DNA from: an uncultured Anaerolineae bacterium
GTDB lineage: Bacteria > Chloroflexota > Anaerolineae > J036 > Brachytrichaceae
Direction: 5' to 3'
Assembly (NCBI GenBank): GCA_937927775.1
Contig: CALBEF010000019.1
Coordinates: 1-35,388, forward strand
DNA length: 35,388 nucleotides
The first letter of the stretch is position 1. Every line of letters begins with the position of its first letter. The notes below the pieces were generated by a model. The model saw only the letters and a list, made by a program, of their open reading frames with translations. It was not told where the DNA came from and did not search any database. Below are positions 25,203 through 33,900 of the stretch, in pieces. A program made the translations under genes and the position numbers.

Positions 25203-25903
25203 GTTTTGAATAACTCCAGGTAAAAACGATTGGTGTAGGGTCGTGGACTTTTGGACAGGTGGAGTCGATTCAACAAAGCCCGGCTGCGGACATGCCATGC
25301 CAGAGCAATCAGTCGCTCGCGCAGCCCCTTCTCGATGTTCCCGCGCATTGCAGCCTCGAAAAAGCGTGACTCACGCCGATAGTCGCCGGCAAATAAAAGC
25401 CGAGATGACTGCGCTCCGCTCTGCTTGACCAGCGCCTCAATTTGCTGTGTGTCAGGCAAGCCATACAGGATGTGTTCGCTCAAATAACGGTGTGCCTTGC
25501 CCATCAATCGCTCGAAGAGTTGATTCAGATGCGCTTCGCTCTCGGCATGGCCGGCGCTGCCAAACGGCGCAGCCAGGATGACGGCCTTTCGGCTCACGCG
25601 CAGACACTCGCGCACGAACCCGCTGCGTTGTTCGCGCGGCATGTGCTCCAGGGTGTCTATGGCAACTGCCAGATCAAACGCCTCATCGGCAAAAGGCAGC
25701 GACCGACCAGCGTACTGGACATCGCCACTGCCGTCCACGTTCACGCTGACAACCCGGCAGACTGTGAACTGCTGCAACAACCCGACACGCCCGCCTACGT
25801 CCAGCACCTGTTGTCCCTGTGACGCATGACCGGCGATCAGCCGCGCCACAATCGCGTGCCGCTCGTACAAGTCATAGGACAGAAACCAGTGGGCCGGCCT
25901 CAT
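25154..25903 (-). CDS. class I SAM-dependent methyltransferase
   Basis: The 249-residue protein has the methyltransferase-11 type fold. The SAM motif is VLDVGGRVGLLQQF, followed by the acidic strand end VVSVNVDGSG and motif DLAVAIDTLEHMPREQR. The C-terminal half is helical and rich in Arg. In this operon it probably methylates a glycan, lipid carrier or sugar, but the substrate cannot be read from the sequence. Its ATG overlaps the stop of the glycosyltransferase gene (ATGA), and its own end overlaps the epimerase start by 49 bases. The last residues, rich in Ser/Ala/Pro (TSSPAAPASS), are therefore encoded by the overlap. Confidence 0.88.
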   Translation of the reverse strand: MRPAHWFLSYDLYERHAIVARLIAGHASQGQQVLDVGGRVGLLQQFTVCRVVSVNVDGSGDVQYAGRSLPFADEAFDLAVAIDTLEHMPREQRSGFVRECLRVSRKAVILAAPFGSAGHAESEAHLNQLFERLMGKAHRYLSEHILYGLPDTQQIEALVKQSGAQSSRLLFAGDYRRESRFFEAAMRGNIEKGLRERLIALAWHVRSRALLNRLHLSKSPRPYTNRFYLELFKTCVTSSPAAPASSVAT

Positions 25904-27138
25904 CTGAGTTGTGCCTCCGTAAGCGCCGCGAAGATTTGCCGGTAGCGAGGCAGGATAACCTGCCAGTCGTACTGCCGGCGCGCTTTCTTCTGGCCGGCTG
26001 CGCCCAACGATCGGCGCAGCTCAGGCAACGCGCCCAACCTGATGATCGCCTGTGCCAGGTCATCCGGATCACCATACGTGACCAGCAGGCCATCTTGCCC
26101 TTCACTAATCACGCTGGTCGAAGCGCCGGCGCGCGAGGCGATCACCGGCCTGCCGGCGGCCCAGCTCTCGACGATGACAATCCCGAACGACTCGCGGTCA
26201 GACAAATGCGCCACAACGTCAGCAGCAGCGTAGATGGCCGGCTTGTCCCGTTCTTCAAAATCCGGGATAACGGTCACGCGCTCCGAGTGGGGCAGGCCGG
26301 CTATCATCCGTCGCAGCCTCAGCGCATCCTGCCCTCCCGCGCCGGCAAACATCACGCGCGCGTTGGGCAATGCTTGCCAGATGGCCGGCATTGCCGCCAA
26401 CATCACATCGGCGCGTTTGTACGCCGTCATACGCCCAACCATGGCGATAACCAGGTCGTCCTCTGCCCAGCCCTGCCGCCGACGAAAATCCTGTCCGGCT
26501 GCCGGCACATCCAGCACCGACGCATCCACGCCGGCGCCGATCACGTGGATACGCGCGCGCGGGCAGCGCGGCGACAGATAATCGCGCTCGTAGTCGCTCA
26601 GCGCAATATAGGCGTTTGCCTGGTCGATAGCCCGGTACATGCGCGGCAGATCATAGCTCCAGCGGTCGGTCGGATGCACCGTGCCGATCAGCGCCACCGG
26701 TCGCCGGCTGGCGCGCCCGGCAGTCAGCGCGTCGTACATGTGAATCATCGGGAAGGATGCGGCTACGATCACATCGGCCGGCTCCCCACCGATAGCAGCG
26801 CGCAACCCCGCAATGAGCGGCCCAAAATACAGCCCGCGCAACCAGTCCTGCCCCGGCAGACGCAGCTTGTAAGCGACGCGCGCTGCGTTCAGACGCGGCC
26901 AGGTCATGCGATTGAAAACCCTGAAGCGCCGGATGTGAACGCCGTTCAGCGTCGTCTCTCCACCTGGCAGGCGCGGTTGACGCGAATCGATAAACAACTC
27001 GCAGGAATGCGCATCCGTCGTGAACACCGTCACGCTGTCGCCGGCCTGCGCGACCAGTCGCTCGGCCAGTGACTGAATCAGCCACTGCACCCCGCCCCTG
27101 GATGGGGCGTAGGCGTGCGTCACAAACAGGATGCGCAT
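25900..27138 (-). CDS. family GT4 glycosyltransferase
   Basis: GT-B fold retaining glycosyltransferase of 412 residues. The N-terminal domain begins ILFVTHAYAPSRGGVQWLIQ, typical of GT4. The C-terminal nucleotide-sugar-binding domain has VAMVGRMTAYKRADVML-like features and the EX7E motif ESFGIVIVE followed by GRPVIASRAGA. It likely adds one sugar to a membrane-linked glycan on the cytoplasmic side. The start is ATG 27,138, eight bases after the preceding gene. A longer open frame upstream would run through that gene and is rejected. Its end forms an ATGA overlap with the methyltransferase. Confidence 0.92.
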   Translation of the reverse strand: MRILFVTHAYAPSRGGVQWLIQSLAERLVAQAGDSVTVFTTDAHSCELFIDSRQPRLPGGETTLNGVHIRRFRVFNRMTWPRLNAARVAYKLRLPGQDWLRGLYFGPLIAGLRAAIGGEPADVIVAASFPMIHMYDALTAGRASRRPVALIGTVHPTDRWSYDLPRMYRAIDQANAYIALSDYERDYLSPRCPRARIHVIGAGVDASVLDVPAAGQDFRRRQGWAEDDLVIAMVGRMTAYKRADVMLAAMPAIWQALPNARVMFAGAGGQDALRLRRMIAGLPHSERVTVIPDFEERDKPAIYAAADVVAHLSDRESFGIVIVESWAAGRPVIASRAGASTSVISEGQDGLLVTYGDPDDLAQAIIRLGALPELRRSLGAAGQKKARRQYDWQVILPRYRQIFAALTEAQLR

Positions 27139-27146
27139 CTTATTGC

Positions 27147-28175
27147 TCAAGAATGGGCAGGCACTGCCTGGCTGGCCTGTTGATAAATCTGTCGATGGTG
27201 TTCGACAAAACGGACTGCCTGGTTTTTGACCGCAGCCTGCAACACCGGGGGACGAAAGCGCGCCTGCTGACTTTCCAGAATAGCGACAGCGCGCAACACG
27301 TGATCGACGTCCACCTCCTCGATGACCACTCCCAGCCCGGCCTGCTCGACCCATCCCGCCATCGGAATGATCCGACTGACCAGCGCCGGCTTGCCGGCTG
27401 CCAGCGACTCCAGCAGCGAGTGCGGATACGCTTTGACCACGTCAACGCGACTCGCCAGCACAATGCTGGCATGAACGCCGGCCAGCGCTTTATTCACATC
27501 GACCCGTTCGTTCAACACGCGCACCCGTTCCTCCAGCCCGCAAGCCTTGACGCGCCGCATCATCTCATCGAAGAGCACGCCGCGCCACAGAAAGACCAGC
27601 CGCAAATCGGGCCGGCGCTGGGCAGCCTCCAACAGCGCATCCACGCCCTTGCTGGTGAACTGCTCCACCGTCCAGGGGGCGGAGCCGGCCAGCAAAGTGA
27701 ACGGCGCGTCCGCTGGCATGGCTGTGTGCGAGAAGCGGGTAGCTTCGATGGCCGGCTGAATAAAGCGCCCTTGCGCAATGCCCCATGCTTGCAGATACGC
27801 GCTGTCCGCTTCGCTTGACACAATGATCGCGCTCACAAGCCTGGACAGCCGGCGCGCCATATCGCAATGCGTTTCGTTGACGCCCCCAACTACCGTGTAG
27901 ACGATCGGCCGCCTGAGAAAGCGCAGGACTGCGAAAGGAAAGGGATCAGGGTTGAAGACATGATGCAGATCGATTGATCTTTCAGCGCGCCACAGCGCAG
28001 GCAGCGCAGTCAACCCCCACAGCAGGCGCGGAATGCGTGTGCCGGGTCTGCGGGTGGGGTAGAGATGAAATCGCTCGCCCGGCGCGACCTGTTGCAACAA
28101 GCGCACATCCTGCGCCACAGCCTCGCAATCGGCCATCGGCGACACGGGAATCGTGAGATGGTACAGGGCGCGCAT
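27147..28175 (-). CDS. GT4-like glycosyltransferase
   Basis: The 342-residue GT-B type protein has its C-terminal half similar to GT4 enzymes (LVFLWRGVLFDEMMRRV, then KAYPHSLLESLAAGKPALVS). The usual EX7E motif is altered: the first Glu is Lys and only the second (LLESL) is kept. The N-terminal half has HHVFNPDPFPFAVLRFLRRP and VYTVVGGV, consistent with acceptor binding. Start ATG 28,175 shares one base with the stop of the upstream gene (TGATG), so the two are translationally coupled. Function in the glycan pathway is inferred from fold and position. Confidence 0.82.
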   Translation of the reverse strand: MRALYHLTIPVSPMADCEAVAQDVRLLQQVAPGERFHLYPTRRPGTRIPRLLWGLTALPALWRAERSIDLHHVFNPDPFPFAVLRFLRRPIVYTVVGGVNETHCDMARRLSRLVSAIIVSSEADSAYLQAWGIAQGRFIQPAIEATRFSHTAMPADAPFTLLAGSAPWTVEQFTSKGVDALLEAAQRRPDLRLVFLWRGVLFDEMMRRVKACGLEERVRVLNERVDVNKALAGVHASIVLASRVDVVKAYPHSLLESLAAGKPALVSRIIPMAGWVEQAGLGVVIEEVDVDHVLRAVAILESQQARFRPPVLQAAVKNQAVRFVEHHRQIYQQASQAVPAHS

Positions 28176-29071
28176 CAGGTGATCTGGCCTCGCGTCACGC
28201 GCGCATTTTGACCACCGAACCGGGCGCGCCATCCATCCAGGCATCCCAGCCCGATAGCGCGCGCGTGGATTAGCTGACGCTGCGCGAGCGCCAGGCCGGC
28301 GGTGTACAGGGCATACATCGTCCATAGCGTGAACAGGAGCAGCCGCCGGCGTGGGTAAAACTTGCGAATATACAGAAAGCGATTGCGTATGACATAATAA
28401 ACATGGAGCTGCCGACGGATGATTGCCGAGCGATCAACCGCATGGCGGACGACAGCCGATCCGCTGACTGCGCTCAGCCAGCCGTTCTGCCTGGCTGTGG
28501 CGCACAAGTCGGCCACCTCGCCGCCGAAAAAGTAATCTTCGTCCAGCAGGCCGACCGCGCGCAGCACGTCAGCGCGGATCAGGACGCAGGTGCCGGGCAC
28601 GTAATCTACGACGCGCAGCTCGCCGGGTTGAAGCGGTTCAAGGCTATGTGATGCCATGTGCCGCGCGATGTCTTTGCCGCCGGCAGACAAGATGCGATGC
28701 GGATCGGCGGCATCGACCAGCAGCGGCCCCACAATGCCGATCTCTGCGCGCTCAGACAAGACACGCTGAAGCTGGGCGATGGCCTCTGCGCCGGCCTGTG
28801 CGTCGTTGTTGAGCAATAGCACAGCGTCACAGCCAGCATCCAGCGCCTGTTGCAGAGCGAGATTGTTGCCGCCGGCAAAACCGCGATTGACCGGGCTATA
28901 GATCACCTGCGCGCCTTCGAGCGCCTCGGCCAGCAGTTGCGCATCCTCCGCGCGCGATCCATTGTCCACCACCCAGATGCGTTTATCCATCGGCCAGGTC
29001 TGGGCAGCGCGCGCGCAGGCAAGGGTGTCCACTGCCTGATTCCAGTTCAGGATAACAATGTCCAGCGTCAT
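28175..29071 (-). CDS. family GT2 glycosyltransferase
   Basis: GT-A fold inverting glycosyltransferase of 298 residues. The N-terminus is IVILNWNQAVDTL, the nucleotide site is VVDNGSRAEDA, and the metal-binding position reads LLLNNDAQAG, as in rhamnosyltransferase-type GT2 enzymes. The acceptor-side motif is GEVADLC rather than the common EDVDLC. A C-terminal hydrophobic stretch (LLLFTLWTMYALYTAGLAL) suggests membrane association. The start overlaps the upstream methyltransferase by four bases (ATGA). Confidence 0.9.
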   Translation of the reverse strand: MTLDIVILNWNQAVDTLACARAAQTWPMDKRIWVVDNGSRAEDAQLLAEALEGAQVIYSPVNRGFAGGNNLALQQALDAGCDAVLLLNNDAQAGAEAIAQLQRVLSERAEIGIVGPLLVDAADPHRILSAGGKDIARHMASHSLEPLQPGELRVVDYVPGTCVLIRADVLRAVGLLDEDYFFGGEVADLCATARQNGWLSAVSGSAVVRHAVDRSAIIRRQLHVYYVIRNRFLYIRKFYPRRRLLLFTLWTMYALYTAGLALAQRQLIHARAIGLGCLDGWRARFGGQNARVTRGQIT

Positions 29072-29880
29072 GTCGAAGGCGCGCCGGCTGCGCAGCGATA
29101 GTAGCTCGACCCACGATCACAACGGCGCGGGTTGGCCGGCAACTCGTTCATCGTCTGCTCGATGACCCGCCAGCCGGCCTCCGTGAGCCAGCGCCCCAGC
29201 GCGGCGTGAGTGAAACGGCTGCCGTGCTTCCAACCCGGCGCCGGCGTCACGAAGTAATCTGGATCGTCCGACTCCAGCGTGACCACGCTTTGCACGATTA
29301 AATAGCCGCCGGCCAGCCGGCGCAGCGCGCGCAAAAACGCAGCCGGCTGCGACAGGTGATACAACCCGCCCGTGCACAGGATCAGATCGTAAGCCGGCGC
29401 TGTCTGAATAAACGTCCACACATCGGCCACCTCGAAGCGCAGACCGGGCAAATTGAGCAAGCGCGCCGCCGTCTGCGCGCGCGCAATCTCCTGAGCGTCC
29501 AGATCGACGCCGGTGATGCGCGCGCCGGGGCAGAAGGTTGCCAGCAGGCAGGCGTAGTAGCCATCGGCGCAGAACAGGTCGAGGCAGGCCGGCGCGTCGT
29601 TGTTCAGCTCGCTCAGACAGCGCCGCAGGTAGTCTTCGATAACGCCTTCTTTGGCGCGCTGGTTGGCTGCGTGGGCCGGCGGCCTCGGCTTGAGGAACTG
29701 GCGCAGCGAGAAGCGGTCGCCTTTCTCAACGTAGCGCCGGTCGAAGCGCCGGCGGAGTGGGTTGAGCAGCGCGGCCAACTGATCCATGCGGCGCGGCGGA
29801 AAGTGCGTTTGCAGGCCCAGCCGCGAGAAGTCGTGATACCATGGCCGCAGGGCGCGCACTTCGGAGTGGAGCGATGCCAT
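29068..29880 (-). CDS. class I SAM-dependent methyltransferase
   Basis: The 270-residue protein starts the six-gene operon. The core domain has CLDLFCADGYYACLLATF as SAM motif I, ITGVDLDAQEIARAQ as motif II and YDLILCTGGLYHLSQP as the catalytic-side loop. This resembles the CmoB/DUF1698-like group and glycan O-methyltransferases. About 95 residues precede the core, Arg-rich and partly amphipathic. ATG 29,880 (preceded in frame by GTG 29,883) lies nine bases after TAAAAT and lacks a ribosome-binding site. The GT2 gene on the other strand starts only 37 bases away. Confidence 0.87.
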   Translation of the reverse strand: MASLHSEVRALRPWYHDFSRLGLQTHFPPRRMDQLAALLNPLRRRFDRRYVEKGDRFSLRQFLKPRPPAHAANQRAKEGVIEDYLRRCLSELNNDAPACLDLFCADGYYACLLATFCPGARITGVDLDAQEIARAQTAARLLNLPGLRFEVADVWTFIQTAPAYDLILCTGGLYHLSQPAAFLRALRRLAGGYLIVQSVVTLESDDPDYFVTPAPGWKHGSRFTHAALGRWLTEAGWRVIEQTMNELPANPRRCDRGSSYYRCAAGAPST

Positions 29881-29889
29881 CACGGCGAG

Positions 29890-29895
29890 ATTTTA
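29890..29895 (-). promoter_or_regulatory. -10 element of the glycan operon
   Basis: TAAAAT on the minus strand lies nine bases before ATG 29,880 and six before GTG 29,883, within the 36-base divergent spacer. The plus-strand reading of the same AT box, TAACAT at 29,894, could serve the GT2 gene at 29,917. Any -35 elements must lie in or next to the opposite gene. Confidence 0.45.
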
Positions 29896-29916
29896 ACATC
29901 CGCGCAACAACCGGTC

Positions 29917-30903
29917 ATGCCTCAGGTGGATCTTGTCATCGTCAACTGGAACGGCCTGCGTCATTTGTCCGCCTGCTTTGAGGCGTTGCGCGCTCAGACC
30001 TCAACCGACTTCCAAGTCTGGCTGGTGGACAACGGCTCGACCGATGGCTCGGTGGCATGGATTCGATCACACCATCCGCAGGTGAACGTGATCGTGAATG
30101 ACACCAACCGAGGCTTTGCAGCCGCTAACAATCAAGCCATTCGCGCCGGCCAGGCCCCCTACATCGCTACGCTGAACAACGACACCATTCCTGATGCGCG
30201 CTGGCTGGCCGAGCTGGCCCGCGCGCTGGACGAAGACCCGCGTTGCGGCATGGCAGCTTCGCTGATGCTGTTTGCCGACCGGCCCCACATCATCAACTCC
30301 GCCGGCATCGCGGTCGATCGCCTGGGCATTGCCTGGGATCGGCTGGGCGGGCAGCCGGTTGCGGAAAGCGAGACAGCGATCACGCCGGTGTTTGGGCCGT
30401 GCGCCGGCGCCGCGCTCTATCGCCGCGCCATGCTGGACGAGATCGGCCTGTTCGACGAGGACTTCTTCGCCTACCTGGAGGATGTCGATCTGGCCTGGCG
30501 GGCGCAATGGGCCGGCTGGGAGGCCGTGTATGTCCCGAACGCGCGGGTGTTGCACTGTCACTCAGCCACAGCCGGCGAGGGGTCGCCCTTCAAGCGGCGC
30601 TTGCTGGGGCGCAACAAGGTCTGGCTGATCCTCAAAAACTACCCGTTGCCCTATTTGTGGATGTACTGGCCGTTGATGTGGGCTTACGATGCTGCTGCAG
30701 TCGGGCGCGCGCTCATCATGCGCAGCGCAGCGGGTGTCGTGTCCGGGCGCCGGGAGGGTTGGCTTGGCGCAGCGCGCGCCTGGCGTAAGCGTCGCTCGCT
30801 ACTCCGGCGCAGATCTGCGCGCCAGATGCTGGCGCTGCTTGCGCCGGCGCAGTCGCCATCGGCTGTGCTGGCGCGTTATCGGCATTTGCGCCGGCCTGCC
30901 TGA
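29917..30903 (+). CDS. family GT2 glycosyltransferase (rhamnosyltransferase-like)
   Basis: GT-A fold glycosyltransferase of 328 residues, divergent from the glycan operon. It starts VDLVIVNWNGLRHL and has WLVDNGSTDGSV, RGFAAANNQAI, the metal-site ATLNNDTIPD, and a standard acceptor motif FAYLEDVDLAWRAQWAGW. The C-terminal 90 residues hold a hydrophobic stretch (LPYLWMYWPLMWAYDAAAV) and an Arg-rich tail. The frame is open far upstream, but ATG 29,917 alone gives the family N-terminus. It is unlike the operon GT2 in keeping EDVDL, so they probably transfer different sugars. Confidence 0.92.
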   Translation: MPQVDLVIVNWNGLRHLSACFEALRAQTSTDFQVWLVDNGSTDGSVAWIRSHHPQVNVIVNDTNRGFAAANNQAIRAGQAPYIATLNNDTIPDARWLAELARALDEDPRCGMAASLMLFADRPHIINSAGIAVDRLGIAWDRLGGQPVAESETAITPVFGPCAGAALYRRAMLDEIGLFDEDFFAYLEDVDLAWRAQWAGWEAVYVPNARVLHCHSATAGEGSPFKRRLLGRNKVWLILKNYPLPYLWMYWPLMWAYDAAAVGRALIMRSAAGVVSGRREGWLGAARAWRKRRSLLRRRSARQMLALLAPAQSPSAVLARYRHLRRPA

Positions 30904-30967
30904 CAGAGCGCGCAGTCATGATCGACTCATTTGAACTGTCGGGCGGATGCGCGCCGTAAGACGGGCC

Positions 30968-33900
30968 TCATTGTTGAATCAGCGGCAGATAGGCGAAGCG
31001 CGGGCCGCTGGCCGGTGCGCCGAGCGTGACCTCGTCAACGACAATGCTTAAACCCGGCGGGTCGGCGTCGCTCGTCTCGATCACAATCGCCACCGGCAGT
31101 CCGCCGGCAGCGCGCAGGTCCAGCATCACGTGTCGCCAATCTTCCAGCGGCGGCTCGCTATCTTGCGCCAACGCGGTATGCCGCAAGTCCAGCAGGCTCC
31201 GAGAATATCGCGGCAGCGCGCTATTGAGCGGCAGCAGCGAGCCATCCACCTGGATGCGCACCGAAGCGACATCGCCGGGGCTGTTGCCTGACACGCGCGC
31301 GAGCAGCGACAACACGCCCTGAGGCGGAATCACCACGCGCTGGCTGATGACGCCTGTGCCGGCAATCTGCGCGCCGCCCAGACCACTATGCGCAGTCTGC
31401 GTGTAGCCGGCTGCGCCGAAGAACGACCAGCTCCCCATCGTCTCAAAGTGGCTGTTGGCCACGGCGTTATTTTGCGGCGGCAGGACGATCAGTGGGCGGG
31501 CGGTGTTCGGCGAGCGGTTATGCAGCGCGGGTAAAGCCCCGAAGTCGGGGTGCGACACGCTCACCGAGTAGGCGCCGCCGGCGCCGAAGTAAGCAAAGGC
31601 GCGCCCCTGTGCGTCGCTGGGCAACTCGGCGCAGGCTTGCGCAGAGGTCACTTGCGCGCCATAGACCGGCTGACCCAGGTTATTGACGACGACGCTGCTG
31701 ATGGGATGGGCGCTGATGAGCAGCGTGGACTGGGTGAGACTCCAGCCGGCCTGAATGTTGCCGGCTGCATCGCGCGCCCGCGCGCGGAATTCGTAGGTCT
31801 GGCCGCACTGCGGCGCAGCCGGCGCGTAAGCCCCGCTCAAGGTCGTTGAGGGCGCGTTGCTCAACCAGGTCGTCCATGCGCCGGAGGGCAACAGCCGGGC
31901 CTGAATGTCGTAGCCGGCCACGCCCGATCCCGCATCACTGCCGCCCCACGTCAGCGGAATCGCTGCGCTGCTCAGCACAGTCGGCGGGCCGGCGAGTTGC
32001 GACGTTGGCGCAACGCGATCAATGTAGAACGGGCCGTAATGCAATATATCGCCGGCGACGTTGCCCACGCGGTCTATCGCGCGCAGATGGGCATACCAGG
32101 TCATGACGGCATTGGCAGTAGTGTTCAGGCTGACGCCGGTCACGTCGCCGATCTCTTTCGTCGCGTCTGGCTGCGTGTGCGGCGCAGCGTCCCACACCAG
32201 CGAATAGCCCTCCAGACCGCTGCCCGGGTCAATTGCGGGCGACAAATTCAGCACAATTGCGCCGGCGTTGCTCCAGGTGAGGCTGGGCGGGGATGCGCCG
32301 GTGACCGAAGGCGCGCCCGGCGGCACGCGGTCGACTTTGAACGGGCCATAGTGCAGCGCGCCGGCGGAGACGTTGCCGACATTATCCACGCTGCGCACGT
32401 GCAAATACCAATCGGCCACCGTTGCTGTGGTGTTGGTGAACAGCGCGCTCACCACGCCACTATCTGGAATGGCATCGGGGATTGTCCCCGGCGCGGTGTC
32501 CCACACAAATGAGTAACCGTTCAGGCCGCTGCCCACGTCGCCGCCGGCTGTAAGTTGCACCTGCAAACTGGTCGCAGCCGTCCACACGTTGGGGGCAGGC
32601 GACGCCCCGCTCACGCCGGGCAGCGCAGGCGGCACGCGGTCAATGCGGAATGGGCCGAAGTGCGCCGCCTCCGGCGACCAGTTGCCCACCTGATCCACAC
32701 TGCGCGCGTGCAAATACCACGCGCCGGCGCCGGAGATCGGCCCGTAGCTCAAGCTGCCGAGCGGGCCGATGTTTTGGGTTGCGTTCGGCAGCGTGGATGG
32801 CGACTGATCCCAAACGATGCTGTAGCCGCTCAGCCCGCTGCCGGCATCCAGCGCGGCGCCCAGCGCAACCGTGATGTGACTGCTGGCGCTCCAGGTATTG
32901 ACCGGCGGCAGTGTGCTGGTCGCAAACGGCAGCGTCGGCGGCGTTCGGTCGATCAGGAAAGGCCCGATATGAATCACCCCGGAAGCCCAGTTGCTCCAGC
33001 TATCGCGCGTGCGCAGGTGAAACCACCATACGCCGTCGCTCAGGTTCGAGGCGGTGTGGCTGGTTGAGGCGGTGTCCACAACCGTGTCGGGCACGGTGGT
33101 CGGCGAGTTGCTCCACACCACCGAGTAGCTGGGCACGCCGGGGCAAGGCCCGCCGACGGCGGCGCCGGCCCACCACACGGTGATATTCGGCTGGGCGGTC
33201 CAGGTGTTGGTGGGCACACTGGTGGCGAAAGCGGTCGGGTTGCTCGGTGTCGCTTCGGTAAAGCAGTAGTTGCCGGTGCGCCGATTGTCGTGCCGATGCA
33301 TCGGCCAGGGCATCGCTGACGCAGTAGCCGGCCCGGTCTCATGCCAGATGTACAGCGCGGCGCCGCCGGCGGCTTCGCCGACCGCGATGGTCTCCAACAG
33401 ACCGTCGTTGTCCACATCGGCGGCCATCGGCGGCGCGTAGAGGCCATCTAAGGGCGCGTGCTGGTTGCGCGAGATGTCCGGGTCCAGTTGGCCGTTCGCG
33501 CGGATCACGGTGATGCCGGGTGAGTTGTGGCCGGCCATCAGAATATCCAGTTGCCCATCGCCGTCCAAATCGGCCACCACCGGCGACAGCATGGTCGAGA
33601 GCGTCACCGGCAGCGCATGAGTTGTGGATGGCTGGGTCGGGAATCCGCTCAGCGCAACGCCGTTGCCCTGCCAGGCGTATAGATCGTAACAACTGGCATC
33701 GTCCATGTTGCCGCAACCGATCACGACATCCAGCCCGCCGCTGGCATCCAGATTGGCGATCGCCGGCGAGCCTTGCGCCCACTTGCTGACCGGCTGCGGC
33801 CAGCCGGTCAGCGGTGTGCCGTCCCCACGCCAGGCGTAGACAGACCTGCCATCTTCATTCGGAATTTGCTTGCGCCCGGTGCCCACCACAATGTCGAGTT

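Noticed and set aside
29356-29916. N-terminal extension of the GT2 gene upstream of 29,917
   Set aside because: The extra 187 codons lie antisense to the methyltransferase, and the family N-terminus begins precisely at ATG 29,917.
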